This document shows, one piece after another, positions 25,736 to 35,324 of a stretch of 64,000 nucleotides of DNA (the stretch's first letter is position 1; each line of letters starts with the position of its first letter). A program made the position numbers and the translations under genes. The notes under the pieces are model-generated. The model saw only the letters and a program-made list of their open reading frames with translations. It was not told where the DNA came from and did not search any database. This DNA comes from Phaeovulum vinaykumarii (lineage in GTDB: Bacteria > Pseudomonadota > Alphaproteobacteria > Rhodobacterales > Rhodobacteraceae), in the NCBI RefSeq assembly GCF_900156695.1, contig NZ_FTOM01000009.1, forward strand, positions 1-64,000. Reading direction: 5' to 3'.

Positions 25736-28700
25736 ATGAAACTCAAATTCAAGGTCCAGCCCTATCAGACCAATGCCGTCAACGACGTGGTCGACTGCTT
25801 CGCCGGGCAGCCCATGACCGCTGGCCTGACCTATCGCATCGACCCCGGCTCTCAAAAGGCGAACCAAACAGGCTATAAGGGCACTGTGCAGGCCTTCGAG
25901 GAAGGCTTCAAGAACGCCGACTTCGCGCTGACCGACGCGCAGATCTTGGAGAACATCCAGAAGGTTCAGCAACGCCAGAACCTGCCCGTCACGCAGTCCC
26001 TGACGGAATTCACGACCCTTAATGCGCGGAGCGAACGTGGCCCCGTGGCCGCGACCTACAAGCGCGACGCGCTGGCCGCGACACGCGTTCATCTGGACGT
26101 CGAGATGGAGACCGGTACGGGCAAGACCTACTGCTACATCAAGACCATCTTCGAGATGAACAAGTGCTACGGCTGGTCGAAGTTCATCATCATGGTGCCG
26201 TCGATCGCGATCCGCGAAGGGGTCTACAAGTCGCTGCAGATCACGGCGGACCATTTCACCGAAAGCTACGGCAAGAAGGCGCGGTTCTTCATCTACAACT
26301 CCAAGCGCCTGCATGAGTTGGAGAGCTTTTCGTCCGACGCTGGGATCAACGTGATGGTGATCAACATCCAGGCGTTTGCGTCGCGCGGAGCTGACAATCG
26401 GCGGATTTACGACGAGCTGGACGACTTCCAGTCGCGCAAGCCCATCGATGTGATCGCCTCGAACCGGCCAATCCTGATCCTGGACGAGCCGCAGAAGATG
26501 GAAGGCGCAGCGACCATGGAGGCGTTGCCGAAGTTCAAGCCGCTGTTCATCATGCGCTATTCGGCCACCCACCGCACGCAGCACAATCGCGTTCACCGGC
26601 TGGATGCGCTGGACGCCTACAACCAGAAACTGGTGAAGAAGATCGCGGTGCGTGGTATCCAGACCCGTGGTCTCGCCGGCACCAATGCGTACCTATACCT
26701 CGAAGGCATCGACATCTCGAAAAAAGCCCCCGTGGCGCGGATCGAGCTGGAGGTGAAGCTGAAGTCGGGCGAGATCAAGCGCCAGCTGCGGCGGCTCGAG
26801 TTCCGCGACGACTTGTTCGTGGAGTCTGGCGAGCTGGATCAGTACCGCGGCTTCACGATCAGCCAGATCGACGCCGTCAACGACACGGTCGAATTCACCA
26901 ACGGGGAAGTGCTGAAGGCTGGTGAGGCCAACGGCGATGTCTCCGAGCGCGACATCCGCCGTATCCAGATCCGCGAGACGATCAAGGCGCACCTGGACAA
27001 GGAAAAGCAGCTGTTCGCACAGAGCATCAAGGTCCTGTCGCTGTTCTTCATCGACGAGGTGGTGAAATACCGTGACTACGACCAGGCCGACGAGAAAGGC
27101 GAATATGCTCGGGTCTTCGAGGAAGAGTACGAGTTGCTGAAGGCCGAGTATCTATCGGAGCTCGCAATCGACAACGAGGCGTACCGGAAATATCTCGAGG
27201 GCATCGCTTCGGCCAAAACCCACAACGGGTACTTCTCGATCGACAAGAAGACGAACCGCCTCAAAGATCCTGCTGTTGGTGCCCGCTCTGTCGATTCCGA
27301 CGATGTGGATGCCTACGACCTGATCCTCAAGGACAAGGAACGCCTTCTTTCCTTCGCCGAACCCACTCGATTCATCTTCTCGCACTCGGCGCTGCGTGAA
27401 GGCTGGGACAACCCGAACGTTTTTGTCATGTGCATGCTGAAGCACAGCGATAACACCATATCCCGGCGCCAGGAAGTGGGGCGTGGCCTACGGCTGAGCG
27501 TCGACCAACACGGCGACAGGATGGATCACCCAGCTGTGGTGCATGACATCAACGTGCTGACTGTGGTGGCGAGCGAGAGCTACAAGGATTTCGTGGCCGG
27601 GCTCCAGCAGGAGATTGCGGAGACCCTCTCGTCGCGCCCGAGGCAGGCAACCGAGGAGTACTTCACCGGCAAGACGCTCTCCACCGAGCAGGGTAGCGTT
27701 GAAGTTACTGCAGCGATGGCGAAGCAAATCTACCGCTATCTGGTGAAGAATGATTACACCGACGATACGGACCAGATCTCTGCCGCCTATCACAAAGCAA
27801 AGGCCGAGGGAAAACTGGCCGATCTTCCCGACGACTTGAAGCCGCATGCGGAACAGGTGTTCCAGCTCATCGATAGCGTCTTCAGCGACGCGCAATTGCC
27901 CAAAGTCGATGACGGCCGTAAACCCAAGACCAATCCTCTGAATGCGAATTTCGAGAAGAAAGAGTTCCAAGAGCTTTGGACTCGTATCAACCGGAAGGCG
28001 GTCTACCGGGTCGAGTTCGACTCGGCTGAGCTGATCCGCAAATGCGTCAGCGCGCTGGATAGCCAGTTGCGGGTTACCCCGTTGCAGTACACGGTTCAAA
28101 TCGGCGTGCAGAACGATGGATTGACCGATGGCCAACTGCGTAGCGGCGACGGCTTCAAGGTCACGAACACGACCACCAGTCATGGCGGTTCTGTCCACTC
28201 CCTAGTGAAGTATGATCTCGTGGGCAAAGTAGCCGAGAACGCTCAACTGACCCGAGACACTGCAGCGTCCATTCTGGGCCAAATCACACCGGCGGTTTTC
28301 GAGCAATTCACCAAGAACCCCGAACATTTCATCGCCGAAGCGTCGCGTATCGTTGCTGAACAGAAGGCCACGATGGTGATCGAGCGCCTAGCCTATGATG
28401 AAGTCGACGAGCGGTACGACGTGGATATTTTCACTGCCAACCAGACCGGCCAAGATTTCTCGCGGGCAACGGCAAAGCTCAAGAACCATGTCTATGACTA
28501 CGCGATCACGGATTCCGACGTGGAAAAAGCGTTCGTGCAGGAGCTGGATACAAGCAGCGAAGTCGTAGTTTACGCGAAGCTGCCGCGTGGCTTCCTGATC
28601 CCAACTCCGGTCGGCGACTATAACCCAGATTGGGCAATTTCCTTCAAAGCTGGCAGTGTGCGGCACATCTATTTCGTTGCTGAGACCAAGGGCACGATGT

Positions 28701-28855
28701 CATCGATGAAGTTGCGCGAAATCGAGAAGACGAAAATCGAGTGCGCCCGAAAGTTCTTCGACGAGATCAGCGAGCGTGTTGCTCCTGACAGGGTTAAGTA
28801 TGATGTGGTTACGGACTATTCGAAACTCATGGATATTGTCGGGCGACCTGTGTGA
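25736..28855 (+). CDS. res: Type III restriction-modification Res subunit
   Basis: The 1039-residue protein is the helicase-nuclease partner of Mod. Walker [11 protein letters not shown] is near residue 125, the type III-specific DEPQ box ([11 protein letters not shown]) near 250, a RYSATHR box near 280, and a superfamily 2 motif with [16 protein letters not shown] and [14 protein letters not shown] near 545-590. A PD-(D/E)XK nuclease closes the protein: NPDW near 964 and FVAETKG near 980. All key residues look intact. Its last 29 bases overlap the 3' end of the convergent fic gene. Confidence 0.93.
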   Translation: MKLKFKVQPYQTNAVNDVVDCFAGQPMTAGLTYRIDPGSQKANQTGYKGTVQAFEEGFKNADFALTDAQILENIQKVQQRQNLPVTQSLTEFTTLNARSERGPVAATYKRDALAATRVHLDVEMETGTGKTYCYIKTIFEMNKCYGWSKFIIMVPSIAIREGVYKSLQITADHFTESYGKKARFFIYNSKRLHELESFSSDAGINVMVINIQAFASRGADNRRIYDELDDFQSRKPIDVIASNRPILILDEPQKMEGAATMEALPKFKPLFIMRYSATHRTQHNRVHRLDALDAYNQKLVKKIAVRGIQTRGLAGTNAYLYLEGIDISKKAPVARIELEVKLKSGEIKRQLRRLEFRDDLFVESGELDQYRGFTISQIDAVNDTVEFTNGEVLKAGEANGDVSERDIRRIQIRETIKAHLDKEKQLFAQSIKVLSLFFIDEVVKYRDYDQADEKGEYARVFEEEYELLKAEYLSELAIDNEAYRKYLEGIASAKTHNGYFSIDKKTNRLKDPAVGARSVDSDDVDAYDLILKDKERLLSFAEPTRFIFSHSALREGWDNPNVFVMCMLKHSDNTISRRQEVGRGLRLSVDQHGDRMDHPAVVHDINVLTVVASESYKDFVAGLQQEIAETLSSRPRQATEEYFTGKTLSTEQGSVEVTAAMAKQIYRYLVKNDYTDDTDQISAAYHKAKAEGKLADLPDDLKPHAEQVFQLIDSVFSDAQLPKVDDGRKPKTNPLNANFEKKEFQELWTRINRKAVYRVEFDSAELIRKCVSALDSQLRVTPLQYTVQIGVQNDGLTDGQLRSGDGFKVTNTTTSHGGSVHSLVKYDLVGKVAENAQLTRDTAASILGQITPAVFEQFTKNPEHFIAEASRIVAEQKATMVIERLAYDEVDERYDVDIFTANQTGQDFSRATAKLKNHVYDYAITDSDVEKAFVQELDTSSEVVVYAKLPRGFLIPTPVGDYNPDWAISFKAGSVRHIYFVAETKGTMSSMKLREIEKTKIECARKFFDEISERVAPDRVKYDVVTDYSKLMDIVGRPV

Positions 28856-29966
28856 TGATTTTCGGATTCAGGTTCAGCCAGTACCTCGTATGGCGTCTCT
28901 CACCGGTCCTGCTGAGCGCACCTTTCTCGACCAGATCCTGCAGATCGCGGGTTGCGGTTGCGCGTGAAGTTCCGGTGATCTTGAGATAGTTGTCGGCGCT
29001 GAGGCCGCCTTTGAAACCGCCAGGGCCTTCCCGAAACATTCGAGCGATGGCCTTGGCCTGACGTTCGTTCAACTGGTCCCTGTGACGATCGTAGAAGTGT
29101 GCCTTGCTGATGAAGAAGCCGACGCGGTCGAGTGTTGCCTGTTGGGCCTTCAAGACAACTTCTGCGAACCAGACGAGCCAATCGGTCACGTCGAGCGTTT
29201 TTTGATGCTGCTCGAGCTGGTCGTAGTAAGCCTTGCGCTCCTTCTCGATGGTGAAGGCGAGCGAGATGAGGGTCGGCTGGCCAATGTTCTGCGCCAGCGA
29301 CTTTTCAGCGAGGGCGCGACCCAGGCGGCCGTTGCCGTCTTCGAATGGGTGGATGCTCTCGAAATAGAGGTGGCTTAGCCCTGCGCGCGTCAGCGCTGGA
29401 AGCGGCTCTGCTCCCCCGGGCCCGGTCTTGTTGAACCAATTCGCGTATCGCTCCATCTCAGGCATCACCCGCTCTGAAGCCGGCGCTTCGAAGTGGATCG
29501 TCGGCCGGTCAAGGCGGCCGGAAACGATTTGCATCGCCTCGGCGTGTTGTCGGTAGGCCCCGATGGTTTCCAACCGACGGTCATGGGACAGGAGCATCCG
29601 ATGCCAGCGGTACAGTGTCTCATGGGTCAGCGGCTCTGCAAAACTGGAATAGACATCGACCATCATTTCCGCGACGCCCTGTTCGCGCGGCTTGGCAGGG
29701 TAGCTGTCCGGATCGAGGCCCAGATGGCGGCGCAACGAAGATTGCACACTGAGCCGATCGAGGATTTCACCCTCGATGGCGCTCGTCTGCATCGCTTCCT
29801 CGCTGAGCAGTTCGACGCGGAGTTGCTCGCGCTCCGGCTGGCTGACATGATGGACCGCGCCGAGGATTTCTCCGGACGACAGCAGAAACGTCTGCTCGAA
29901 CGGCTCCAGAGCGGAGGCGTCATACCGGGAATCCGGCCAATCGGGCAGCGTCCAGTTCCAAGCCAT
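28827..29966 (-). CDS. Fic-family protein (putative AMPylase)
   Basis: The 379-residue protein has the Fic core motif [12 protein letters not shown] near residue 205, including the catalytic His. The N-terminal helix carries the self-inhibitory motif (T61-x-x-x-E65-G66 in TSAIEGE), marking a class II Fic protein that is kept off until released. Residues 85-130 form the usual Fic lead-in ([14 protein letters not shown]). The C-terminal 60 residues are a winged helix ([31 protein letters not shown] in part), so it may bind DNA, perhaps its own palindromic start region. It converges on the res gene with a 29-base overlap. Transfer of AMP to a protein is the family reaction; the target is unknown. 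Confidence 0.9.
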   Translation of the reverse strand: MAWNWTLPDWPDSRYDASALEPFEQTFLLSSGEILGAVHHVSQPEREQLRVELLSEEAMQTSAIEGEILDRLSVQSSLRRHLGLDPDSYPAKPREQGVAEMMVDVYSSFAEPLTHETLYRWHRMLLSHDRRLETIGAYRQHAEAMQIVSGRLDRPTIHFEAPASERVMPEMERYANWFNKTGPGGAEPLPALTRAGLSHLYFESIHPFEDGNGRLGRALAEKSLAQNIGQPTLISLAFTIEKERKAYYDQLEQHQKTLDVTDWLVWFAEVVLKAQQATLDRVGFFISKAHFYDRHRDQLNERQAKAIARMFREGPGGFKGGLSADNYLKITGTSRATATRDLQDLVEKGALSRTGERRHTRYWLNLNPKIITQVARQYP

Positions 29967-29995
29967 GAGTTATAGACATCCTTTCTATAACTCAT
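29965..29995 (-). promoter_or_regulatory. 31-bp palindrome over the fic ribosome site
   Basis: ATGAGTTATAG at 29965-29975 and CTATAACTCAT at 29985-29995 form an 11-bp perfect inverted repeat with a 9-base spacer. On the minus strand the spacer holds the AAAGGA ribosome site and the far arm ends in the fic start codon. A TTGACT at 30021-30026 (minus strand) could be the -35 of a promoter just upstream. The site could be an operator for the protein's own winged helix or an RNA hairpin that hides the ribosome site. Confidence 0.6.
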
Positions 29996-30086
29996 ATTTA
30001 GATCACTTCTGAGGCATAGAAGTCAACTCTATCGCTCAAAGGACCTGCGGGATGGGGTGACCCACAAAACGACGCGAGGCCTTGAG

Positions 30087-30326
30087 CTATGCCTTTTCAA
30101 GGTGCGTCAGATCTTGCTGACGCGGTCTGGGGGTCTTCGGATCGGCGGGGTTCTGTTCCGGCGCTTGAATGAATGGTTCATAGCGAACGTTCGCCATGGC
30201 GCGGTCGAACCAGGCAGGCTGCACGTCGCCATTGTTCCATTGGTACAGGTAGCCAACCAGATTTTCAGATGTCTTGCAGAGGATGCGCATGATCGGTTCG
30301 CCAGTCAGGCGGGGCTTCGTATTCAT
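30087..30326 (-). CDS. Small hypothetical protein
   Basis: The 79-residue protein begins MNTKPRLTGEPIMRILCKTSENLVGYLYQW and ends in a charged, proline-rich tail. A strong AGGAGG ribosome site lies 8 bases before the ATG, which makes it credible. Small proteins with the text VGYLYQWNNGD and PAWFD occur near conjugation genes of alphaproteobacteria; no function is known. It precedes the virC genes on the same strand but is 160 bases away from them. Confidence 0.6.
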   Translation of the reverse strand: MNTKPRLTGEPIMRILCKTSENLVGYLYQWNNGDVQPAWFDRAMANVRYEPFIQAPEQNPADPKTPRPRQQDLTHLEKA

Positions 30327-30486
30327 AATGCGTTCCTCCTAAATGGACCTCGCAACTCGTCACTACTGAGGTCTGAAATTCCTGTTAGCTGGTGTTAGGA
30401 CTAGGTTTCTGCAACTGCAAGATGAACTGTTCCCTGTGGGCATAAATCCACCGGCGAAATGCAAGTTGTCTTTTTAGATAGGTGCC

Positions 30487-31119
30487 TTACGGTTCATGCT
30501 GCGATGCAGCACGAACAGCAATTTCTTCCAAAATTCTGTCGATCTCGCCCCATATGCGTGGTTCCACCTGGCCGCGGATCAGGGCCCATTTACTCAAGAC
30601 GTCGAGGGGGTCGTGGTCCCGAAGGAGCATACTCAGGCTGGCCGCATCGACTGCCAGAGATGTCCGGGCCTGCCACTGCGTGTTTCGAGTGCGTCGCTCC
30701 TCCGCGACTGGGGCGAAGACCGGCGACAGTTGCCAGCCTTTGACTGCACGGCGCAGGGCGGCACGCACCACATGTGCTGGCTCAACACCACAAGTCTGCA
30801 GCGCTGCTTCCTGTCGTTCGAGTGCGTTGACCCTGATGTCGATCTTCCGGGTCGGGCTCAATGCGCGCGCCGATACGGGAGCTCTCAGGCTGGTATGCGG
30901 GTCAGAGCTTTCCGCGGTGACTTGGTGCGGCGCCACGGCACCTTCTGGCACACGCTCTGACTCGTGCCGATCAGCGTCAACGTCAGCGGCTGGGGTCCCA
31001 GTCTTTGTTGCTGTGACCTGTGCCTCATCTTCCTTCCCGGGAACCTCGCGGTCACCCTGTTGCAGGGTGGCGGCGTAGGCTGGGTCGGGCCTGGTGATGG
31101 TCGGGATCTTCTTGCGCAA
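30487..31119 (-). CDS. virC2: VirC2-like relaxosome accessory protein
   Basis: The C-terminal 120 residues match the ribbon-helix-helix type VirC2 protein: RKIDIRVNALERQEAALQ, then GVEPAHVVRAALRRAVKGW and a helical end with DPLDVLSKWALIRGQVEPRIWGEIDRI (in part). The N-terminal 80 residues are a low-complexity charged linker. In Agrobacterium, VirC2 works with VirC1 to stimulate strand processing at the transfer origin. No ATG lies at the expected place; I start at TTG 31119, which has a GAGGA site 7 bases upstream and begins 10 bases after the virC1 stop. An ATG at 31197 would overlap virC1 by 68 bases. Confidence 0.72.
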   Translation of the reverse strand: MRKKIPTITRPDPAYAATLQQGDREVPGKEDEAQVTATKTGTPAADVDADRHESERVPEGAVAPHQVTAESSDPHTSLRAPVSARALSPTRKIDIRVNALERQEAALQTCGVEPAHVVRAALRRAVKGWQLSPVFAPVAEERRTRNTQWQARTSLAVDAASLSMLLRDHDPLDVLSKWALIRGQVEPRIWGEIDRILEEIAVRAASQHEP

Positions 31120-31129
31120 TCGACTGTCC

Positions 31130-31849
31130 TCACGCAGCAAGAATATTGTTGAGGATGTCCGTCGCCTCCTCGAGCGCCTCGACGACATGACGTACATGTG
31201 GACGCATCAGAGGGTTTGGATCAGATTGCTTTTCCAGCGCCAAGGCGTGGAGAAGCCCCTTCTGATCCATCTCCTTGTAAGTGTTTCGTCGCATCATGAC
31301 GGTCTCAATCACCGGAAAACGGGTGAGCGCTTCTTCAATCAGGGCCGCGTCAGCACGGGTCGTTTTCGGGTCAACCATGTTGAGGACGACGTGGTGGCGC
31401 GGAAGGCTGGAGGGGTCGTCAACGCGGGATTTCAGTTTCTCAAACCAATCAGCTGTCTGCGCTCCGACATCGAAATCAGACGTCGACAGCATGACGGGCG
31501 TCACGATGTGGTCCGCAAGCACCGCGATGCCGTCTGACCATTCGGCACCGACCCCTGCGGTATCGATGAAGATGAAGTCTGCCGTGCCTGCCATGTAGAC
31601 CTGATCGATCTGATCCTCGACACCCGCCACGCTTTCGACGGTGGCCGAGCAGAGAAGCGGCGAACTCAGCCCACCGGCTTCCGCCCGAGCATGCCAGGCC
31701 CCGAGTACCCTCGTGCTGTCCGTGTCGATCAACATCACTCTGCGTCCGGCGGCGATCGCGGCACTGATCAAGGCGCGCGAAAGCGTCGTTTTTCCACTGC
31801 CCCCTTTCCGGGCCATCGCTGCGACCACCACAAGATTTTCGTTCGGCAT
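31130..31849 (-). CDS. virC1: VirC1/ParA-type ATPase
   Basis: The 239-residue protein is a MinD/ParA-class ATPase with the deviant Walker A KGGSGKTT at residues 15-22 and an IDTDS strand. Its placement beside VirC2 and a mobilisation region and the VLNMVDPKTTRAD segment favour VirC1, which brings the relaxosome to the cell pole and to the coupling protein, over a plasmid-partition ParA; no ParB gene is adjacent. I start at the ATG at 31849 with GGAGG seven bases upstream. Longer readings to 31909 have no support. Confidence 0.85.
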   Translation of the reverse strand: MPNENLVVVAAMARKGGSGKTTLSRALISAAIAAGRRVMLIDTDSTRVLGAWHARAEAGGLSSPLLCSATVESVAGVEDQIDQVYMAGTADFIFIDTAGVGAEWSDGIAVLADHIVTPVMLSTSDFDVGAQTADWFEKLKSRVDDPSSLPRHHVVLNMVDPKTTRADAALIEEALTRFPVIETVMMRRNTYKEMDQKGLLHALALEKQSDPNPLMRPHVRHVVEALEEATDILNNILAA

Positions 31850-32401
31850 TCTGATCCTCCGCAAAAATAGTGAAACGCAACGATAATACCAAAATGTCGC
31901 TAAACGCATGAGGCGGAGGGGTCAAGCAGAAGTCGGGATGCGACCCGCGTTTGGCATGCAGCGGGCGGCGTTGTGCGATGACCGTGCGACGTCTGCCGTG
32001 GCGCCTTCAGCATTCGTCGCGGGGCACCGCACACCCTCCAAATGTCGGGATGCGCTCGGCGATGTACTGCGGACGGAATGCAGGTGACGGATAGCGCGCT
32101 CCAGACGACGGGAGGCAGTCTCGCGTATGTCGTTCTGCGGGTGACGCGAGACGGTCAGCACGCAGCAAAACCCGTCTTGCGGGGTGCAAGAGACGGGGTG
32201 CAAAAGACGCGATGCGCGATGCGGGGACCGCATCGCGTGGTGCAATGAGCGCGAAGCGCGATCCATTTGACTAAGGACGGGAAATCGCCCCTACAGGGCG
32301 ATTTTCTACATTGAGTACAAGCCCTTATGGCCGACTTCACTTGCGTTGGGAGTCGGCGGGCTTGTACGAAGTTGGCAAGAAATAGGAACGTTAACTTCAA
32401 A
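31850..32401. other. Candidate origin of transfer (oriT) region
   Basis: The 552-base gap between divergent virC1 and the relaxosome gene holds no credible gene but has dense symmetry. GTCTCGCGT (32118-32126) pairs with ACGCGAGAC (32144-32152). GGGGTGCAAGAGAC and GGGGTGCAAAAGAC stand in tandem at 32181-32208. CGCGATGCGG (32215-32224) pairs with CCGCATCGCG (32228-32237). AAATCGCCC (32282-32290) pairs with GGGCGATTT (32296-32304). GTACAAGCCC (32315-32324) pairs with GGGCTTGTAC (32358-32367), enclosing CCGACT/AGTCGG. Placement between VirC and VirD1/VirD2-like genes makes this the expected oriT. I cannot name the nick site. Confidence 0.65.
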
Positions 32402-32989
32402 ATGCCCCGCCGTCGTAGACTGTCAGAGATCGAGCGATCGACCATCGCCCAGGACCGCCGGAACGGCGTCTCCGCGGCGTCATTGGCCGCGCGCTACGAT
32501 GTCAGCCTGAAGACGATCTACAACGTGGTGAACCACCGGGATGAGCGTCAGACAGCGAACGGCAGCCGATCGCGGGTTGTGGGGATCCGGGTCTCGGACG
32601 ACGACCTGCGCCGGTTCGACGCGGCGCTGTCGCGGCGCGGGATTGCGCACCGCTCGGATGCCATGCGCCGCCTGATGCTGGCGGCCGAAGGTGTCTTCCT
32701 GCCCGACGACGAGATGTGTGACGAGTTGCGCAATCTCGGCGCCGCGCTCAACCGGGTCGGCAACAATGTGAACCAGATCGCGCGACGTCTGAACGAGGCC
32801 AAGCTGCGGGGCGAGAGACTGTCCTACCCGGCCTCAAGGCACCGTGACGTCCGCGCCCTTGCGGGTCTGGTCTTCGATCTGGCCGACCAGGTCCAGGAGA
32901 TGTCGCGTGCGCGGCGCAGCGTGCTGGACCTTGAGATCAGCTCTGCCCTGGCGGACCTCGCCGAGAGGGATGAAAATGGAGCGGAGTGA
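32402..32989 (+). CDS. MobC/VirD1-like relaxosome protein
   Basis: The 195-residue protein has three parts: an N-terminal helix-turn-helix of the resolvase type (RLSEIERSTIAQDRR, AARYDVSLKTIYNVV), a ribbon-helix-helix (VVGIRVSDDDLRRFDAAL, SDAMRRLMLAAEG), and the MobC motif LRNLGAALNRVGNNVNQIARR. It should bind oriT and help the relaxase melt the nick region. I start at the ATG at 32402, which gives the usual basic N-terminus MPRRRRLS; a longer frame from 32327 runs through the nested palindrome. It overlaps the relaxase gene by 14 bases. Confidence 0.82.
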   Translation: MPRRRRLSEIERSTIAQDRRNGVSAASLAARYDVSLKTIYNVVNHRDERQTANGSRSRVVGIRVSDDDLRRFDAALSRRGIAHRSDAMRRLMLAAEGVFLPDDEMCDELRNLGAALNRVGNNVNQIARRLNEAKLRGERLSYPASRHRDVRALAGLVFDLADQVQEMSRARRSVLDLEISSALADLAERDENGAE

Positions 32990-35324
32990 CCGGGTCCGTG
33001 GCATCGACCCGGCGCTATTTGACCGCGGCTGGAGCCGGGTTTCGGGATCCTGGCAGGGGCTTTCCAAGGGCGCGCAGATGGTTCGGGCCGCGCGCGGCTA
33101 TTCGCCAGCGATCTTCAAGGCTATCTCGAAAGGGGGCTGCCACACCGGGGCGCAGCTACGGGCTCAGCTCACATATCTCACGACGAAGTCGACCCATATC
33201 CTCGACAGTCGCGGCACCCATGACGGGAAGAAGCAGCTCTCGGAAGCCGAGATCAACCGAGTGGCGCGGCGGTTCGAGAACCAGTGGAACGAGCGCTACA
33301 GCCCCAAGCTTGGCCATACGTCGCATCTCCTGATGGCATTCCCGGTTGGGACCAGGGGTGAAGAGGTGCGCGATATCACCCAGGCGGTCTGCGAGAAGTT
33401 CTTTCAAGGTGAGGGGTCGCAATTCGACTATATTGCTGCAATACACCAAGATCGCGCGCATCCACATGCGCATATCGTTCTGAACCGCCGCAGCAAGGAT
33501 GGCGAAATGTTCTTTCTCGGGAAGGATCATCACTTCAACTACGACGCCTTTCGCGAGGCGATGGTCGAAGCGGCTAGAGGACATGGGATCCGCCTTGAGG
33601 CGACGCGTCGTCTGGATCGCGGCGTCACGACCTACCGCGCCGAGATCGATGAAATCTACAAGGCTCGCGACGAAGGTCGTCCCCCAGTCGAGCGCCAGAG
33701 AACCGGTGCTGACCTGGCGGCCGCTCTGGAAACCGTCCGGCACAACGCTTTGATCTATCGCGGGCTCGCGGCGGAGGCGTCCCGTTCGAATTTCGAAGAC
33801 GTGTCCGAGGCGCTCGAGAGGGCCAGCACCATCCTTGCCAGAGGCGGTCAGATTCAATCTGACGGAGCCATCTACATGTCCCAAGACGAAGCAGCGTTCG
33901 ACACGCTGATCACCGAGTTTTCTCAGAACATTCGCCAGATCGAGGCGGCGATCGACAGGGCGCCGGCGGCCGAGAGGCCGGTGATCGAGCGCAAGCTGAC
34001 CGACGTTCTGGCCTCGGTCGCGCATTTGAACCCGCTCGGGGATCGCTCCGCCGCCCTGGTCGATGCCCCATCCCGGGACGGCATCTATGCAAGGCCGAAC
34101 TTAAGTGAAGAACACCTCGCGTGTCTTGACGATGGAGAGGTGGCACCAAAGCTGGCCGAGGCGTTGCAAGGCACGGGCATCGATGCCGAGGCTGTGGCAG
34201 CGCGCCTGCGGGAGGGGGCAGGCAATGCCGCATTGGAGCGCCAGTGGCTGGCACAGGATCTGCAAGGGATTGCCAAAGCAAGCGACCTCGATCTGGAGAA
34301 ATCTGTGGACCGGGAAGAAGCGCTCGACCGGCTGGAAGCCGTGCATGTTCGGCTGGGCGATGTTTTGACAGACGTACGCGTCCTGCGCGCGCCAACCGAG
34401 GTCGACGAGGTGGATGACGCTGAGGCAGCGCTTGGTGAGCGGTTGACGACACCTGGGAGCGATCTCGCGCAAGATGGGTCCGACATCTTTGCCCCATCGG
34501 AGCGGCAGGCGTTCAGAGCGCTGGTGGCGCAGTTCCGCCGGACGGATTTCGATCATCCGTTCTCCGACGACCCGTCCGTCCGGCGGGCGGGCGCTGTGGA
34601 GGTTGAAGAGGCCCGCGCCGCGTTCGACGCCTACGCGCAGAAATCGCCGCAGCATTCTGAACTGGCCTCGATGGCTTGGGACCAGGCGACTGACAGTCGA
34701 ATGCCGCAGCAATATGCGGTATCTGAGCAGGACCGCACGTTGCACGCTGGCGACATGGACCTCGCCTTGCGGGATCCCTCGGATCATCTCGGTCCGATCA
34801 CCGAAGAAGTCCGCACCCTCGCCCGCTATCGCACGGAGATGCCGGATGATGAATTCGGGCAGGCCGTCCAGGACGAAATCAATCACCTTCGTTCGCTCGG
34901 CGCGTCGCGGGCCTATATCAGCGAGCGCAGTTTCGAGATCGAGGACCAGGCGCGACAAGACTACGCCGAGCGCCGGTATCTGGAGGAGACCGCGCCAACG
35001 GTCATGGCCTTTGTGCGGAACGCCGACGCCGGAGATCCGATATCCGAGGCAGAGCGAAATGACATCGTCCGGCAGGTCAACGAACGGCTAAGCCCCGACG
35101 CAATCGACGCACTGCGGGCCGGTAACGCGGATGTCCTGGACAAATTCACCCAGGATCCGCTGCGACAGCTGGAACTTGCCAAGACCTATCTCCAGAGCAG
35201 CGAGGTCACTGCGCACGGCCCGGCGATGGAGCGCGTTCTCGATGCATTGGCGGAAGAACAGATAGAGGCGCAGCGCGCACGCCACGCTGCGGCAGATGGC
35301 GAGAAGGGGATCACCCATGGATAA
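32976..35324 (+). CDS. virD2: VirD2-like relaxase
   Basis: The 782-residue protein carries a MOBP-type relaxase in its first 250 residues. The candidate nicking tyrosine is in RAQLTYLTTKS, and the metal-binding histidines are in IHQDRAHPHAHIVLN near residue 160. The long C-terminal part is helical, acidic and without a recognisable enzyme domain; it probably serves for transport and coupling-protein contact. It would nick oriT, stay bound to the 5' end, and pilot the strand. ATGs exist at 32970 and 32976; GAGAGG is better placed for the latter. It ends 8 bases inside virD4. Confidence 0.88.
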   Translation: MERSDRVRGIDPALFDRGWSRVSGSWQGLSKGAQMVRAARGYSPAIFKAISKGGCHTGAQLRAQLTYLTTKSTHILDSRGTHDGKKQLSEAEINRVARRFENQWNERYSPKLGHTSHLLMAFPVGTRGEEVRDITQAVCEKFFQGEGSQFDYIAAIHQDRAHPHAHIVLNRRSKDGEMFFLGKDHHFNYDAFREAMVEAARGHGIRLEATRRLDRGVTTYRAEIDEIYKARDEGRPPVERQRTGADLAAALETVRHNALIYRGLAAEASRSNFEDVSEALERASTILARGGQIQSDGAIYMSQDEAAFDTLITEFSQNIRQIEAAIDRAPAAERPVIERKLTDVLASVAHLNPLGDRSAALVDAPSRDGIYARPNLSEEHLACLDDGEVAPKLAEALQGTGIDAEAVAARLREGAGNAALERQWLAQDLQGIAKASDLDLEKSVDREEALDRLEAVHVRLGDVLTDVRVLRAPTEVDEVDDAEAALGERLTTPGSDLAQDGSDIFAPSERQAFRALVAQFRRTDFDHPFSDDPSVRRAGAVEVEEARAAFDAYAQKSPQHSELASMAWDQATDSRMPQQYAVSEQDRTLHAGDMDLALRDPSDHLGPITEEVRTLARYRTEMPDDEFGQAVQDEINHLRSLGASRAYISERSFEIEDQARQDYAERRYLEETAPTVMAFVRNADAGDPISEAERNDIVRQVNERLSPDAIDALRAGNADVLDKFTQDPLRQLELAKTYLQSSEVTAHGPAMERVLDALAEEQIEAQRARHAAADGEKGITHG

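Noticed and set aside
18950-28855. Reading of the defence locus as BREX or DISARM
   Set aside because: No PglZ, BrxC, BrxL, DrmA or DrmB homologue is present; Mod and Res are of type III.
31130-31849. Plasmid-partition ParA
   Set aside because: No parB or centromere-like iterons accompany it; VirC2 and mobilisation genes do.
31922-32266. Minus-strand frame of 114 codons through the oriT-like region
   Set aside because: Its repetitive Ser/Arg/His text follows the repeats of the DNA and it has no ribosome site or family.
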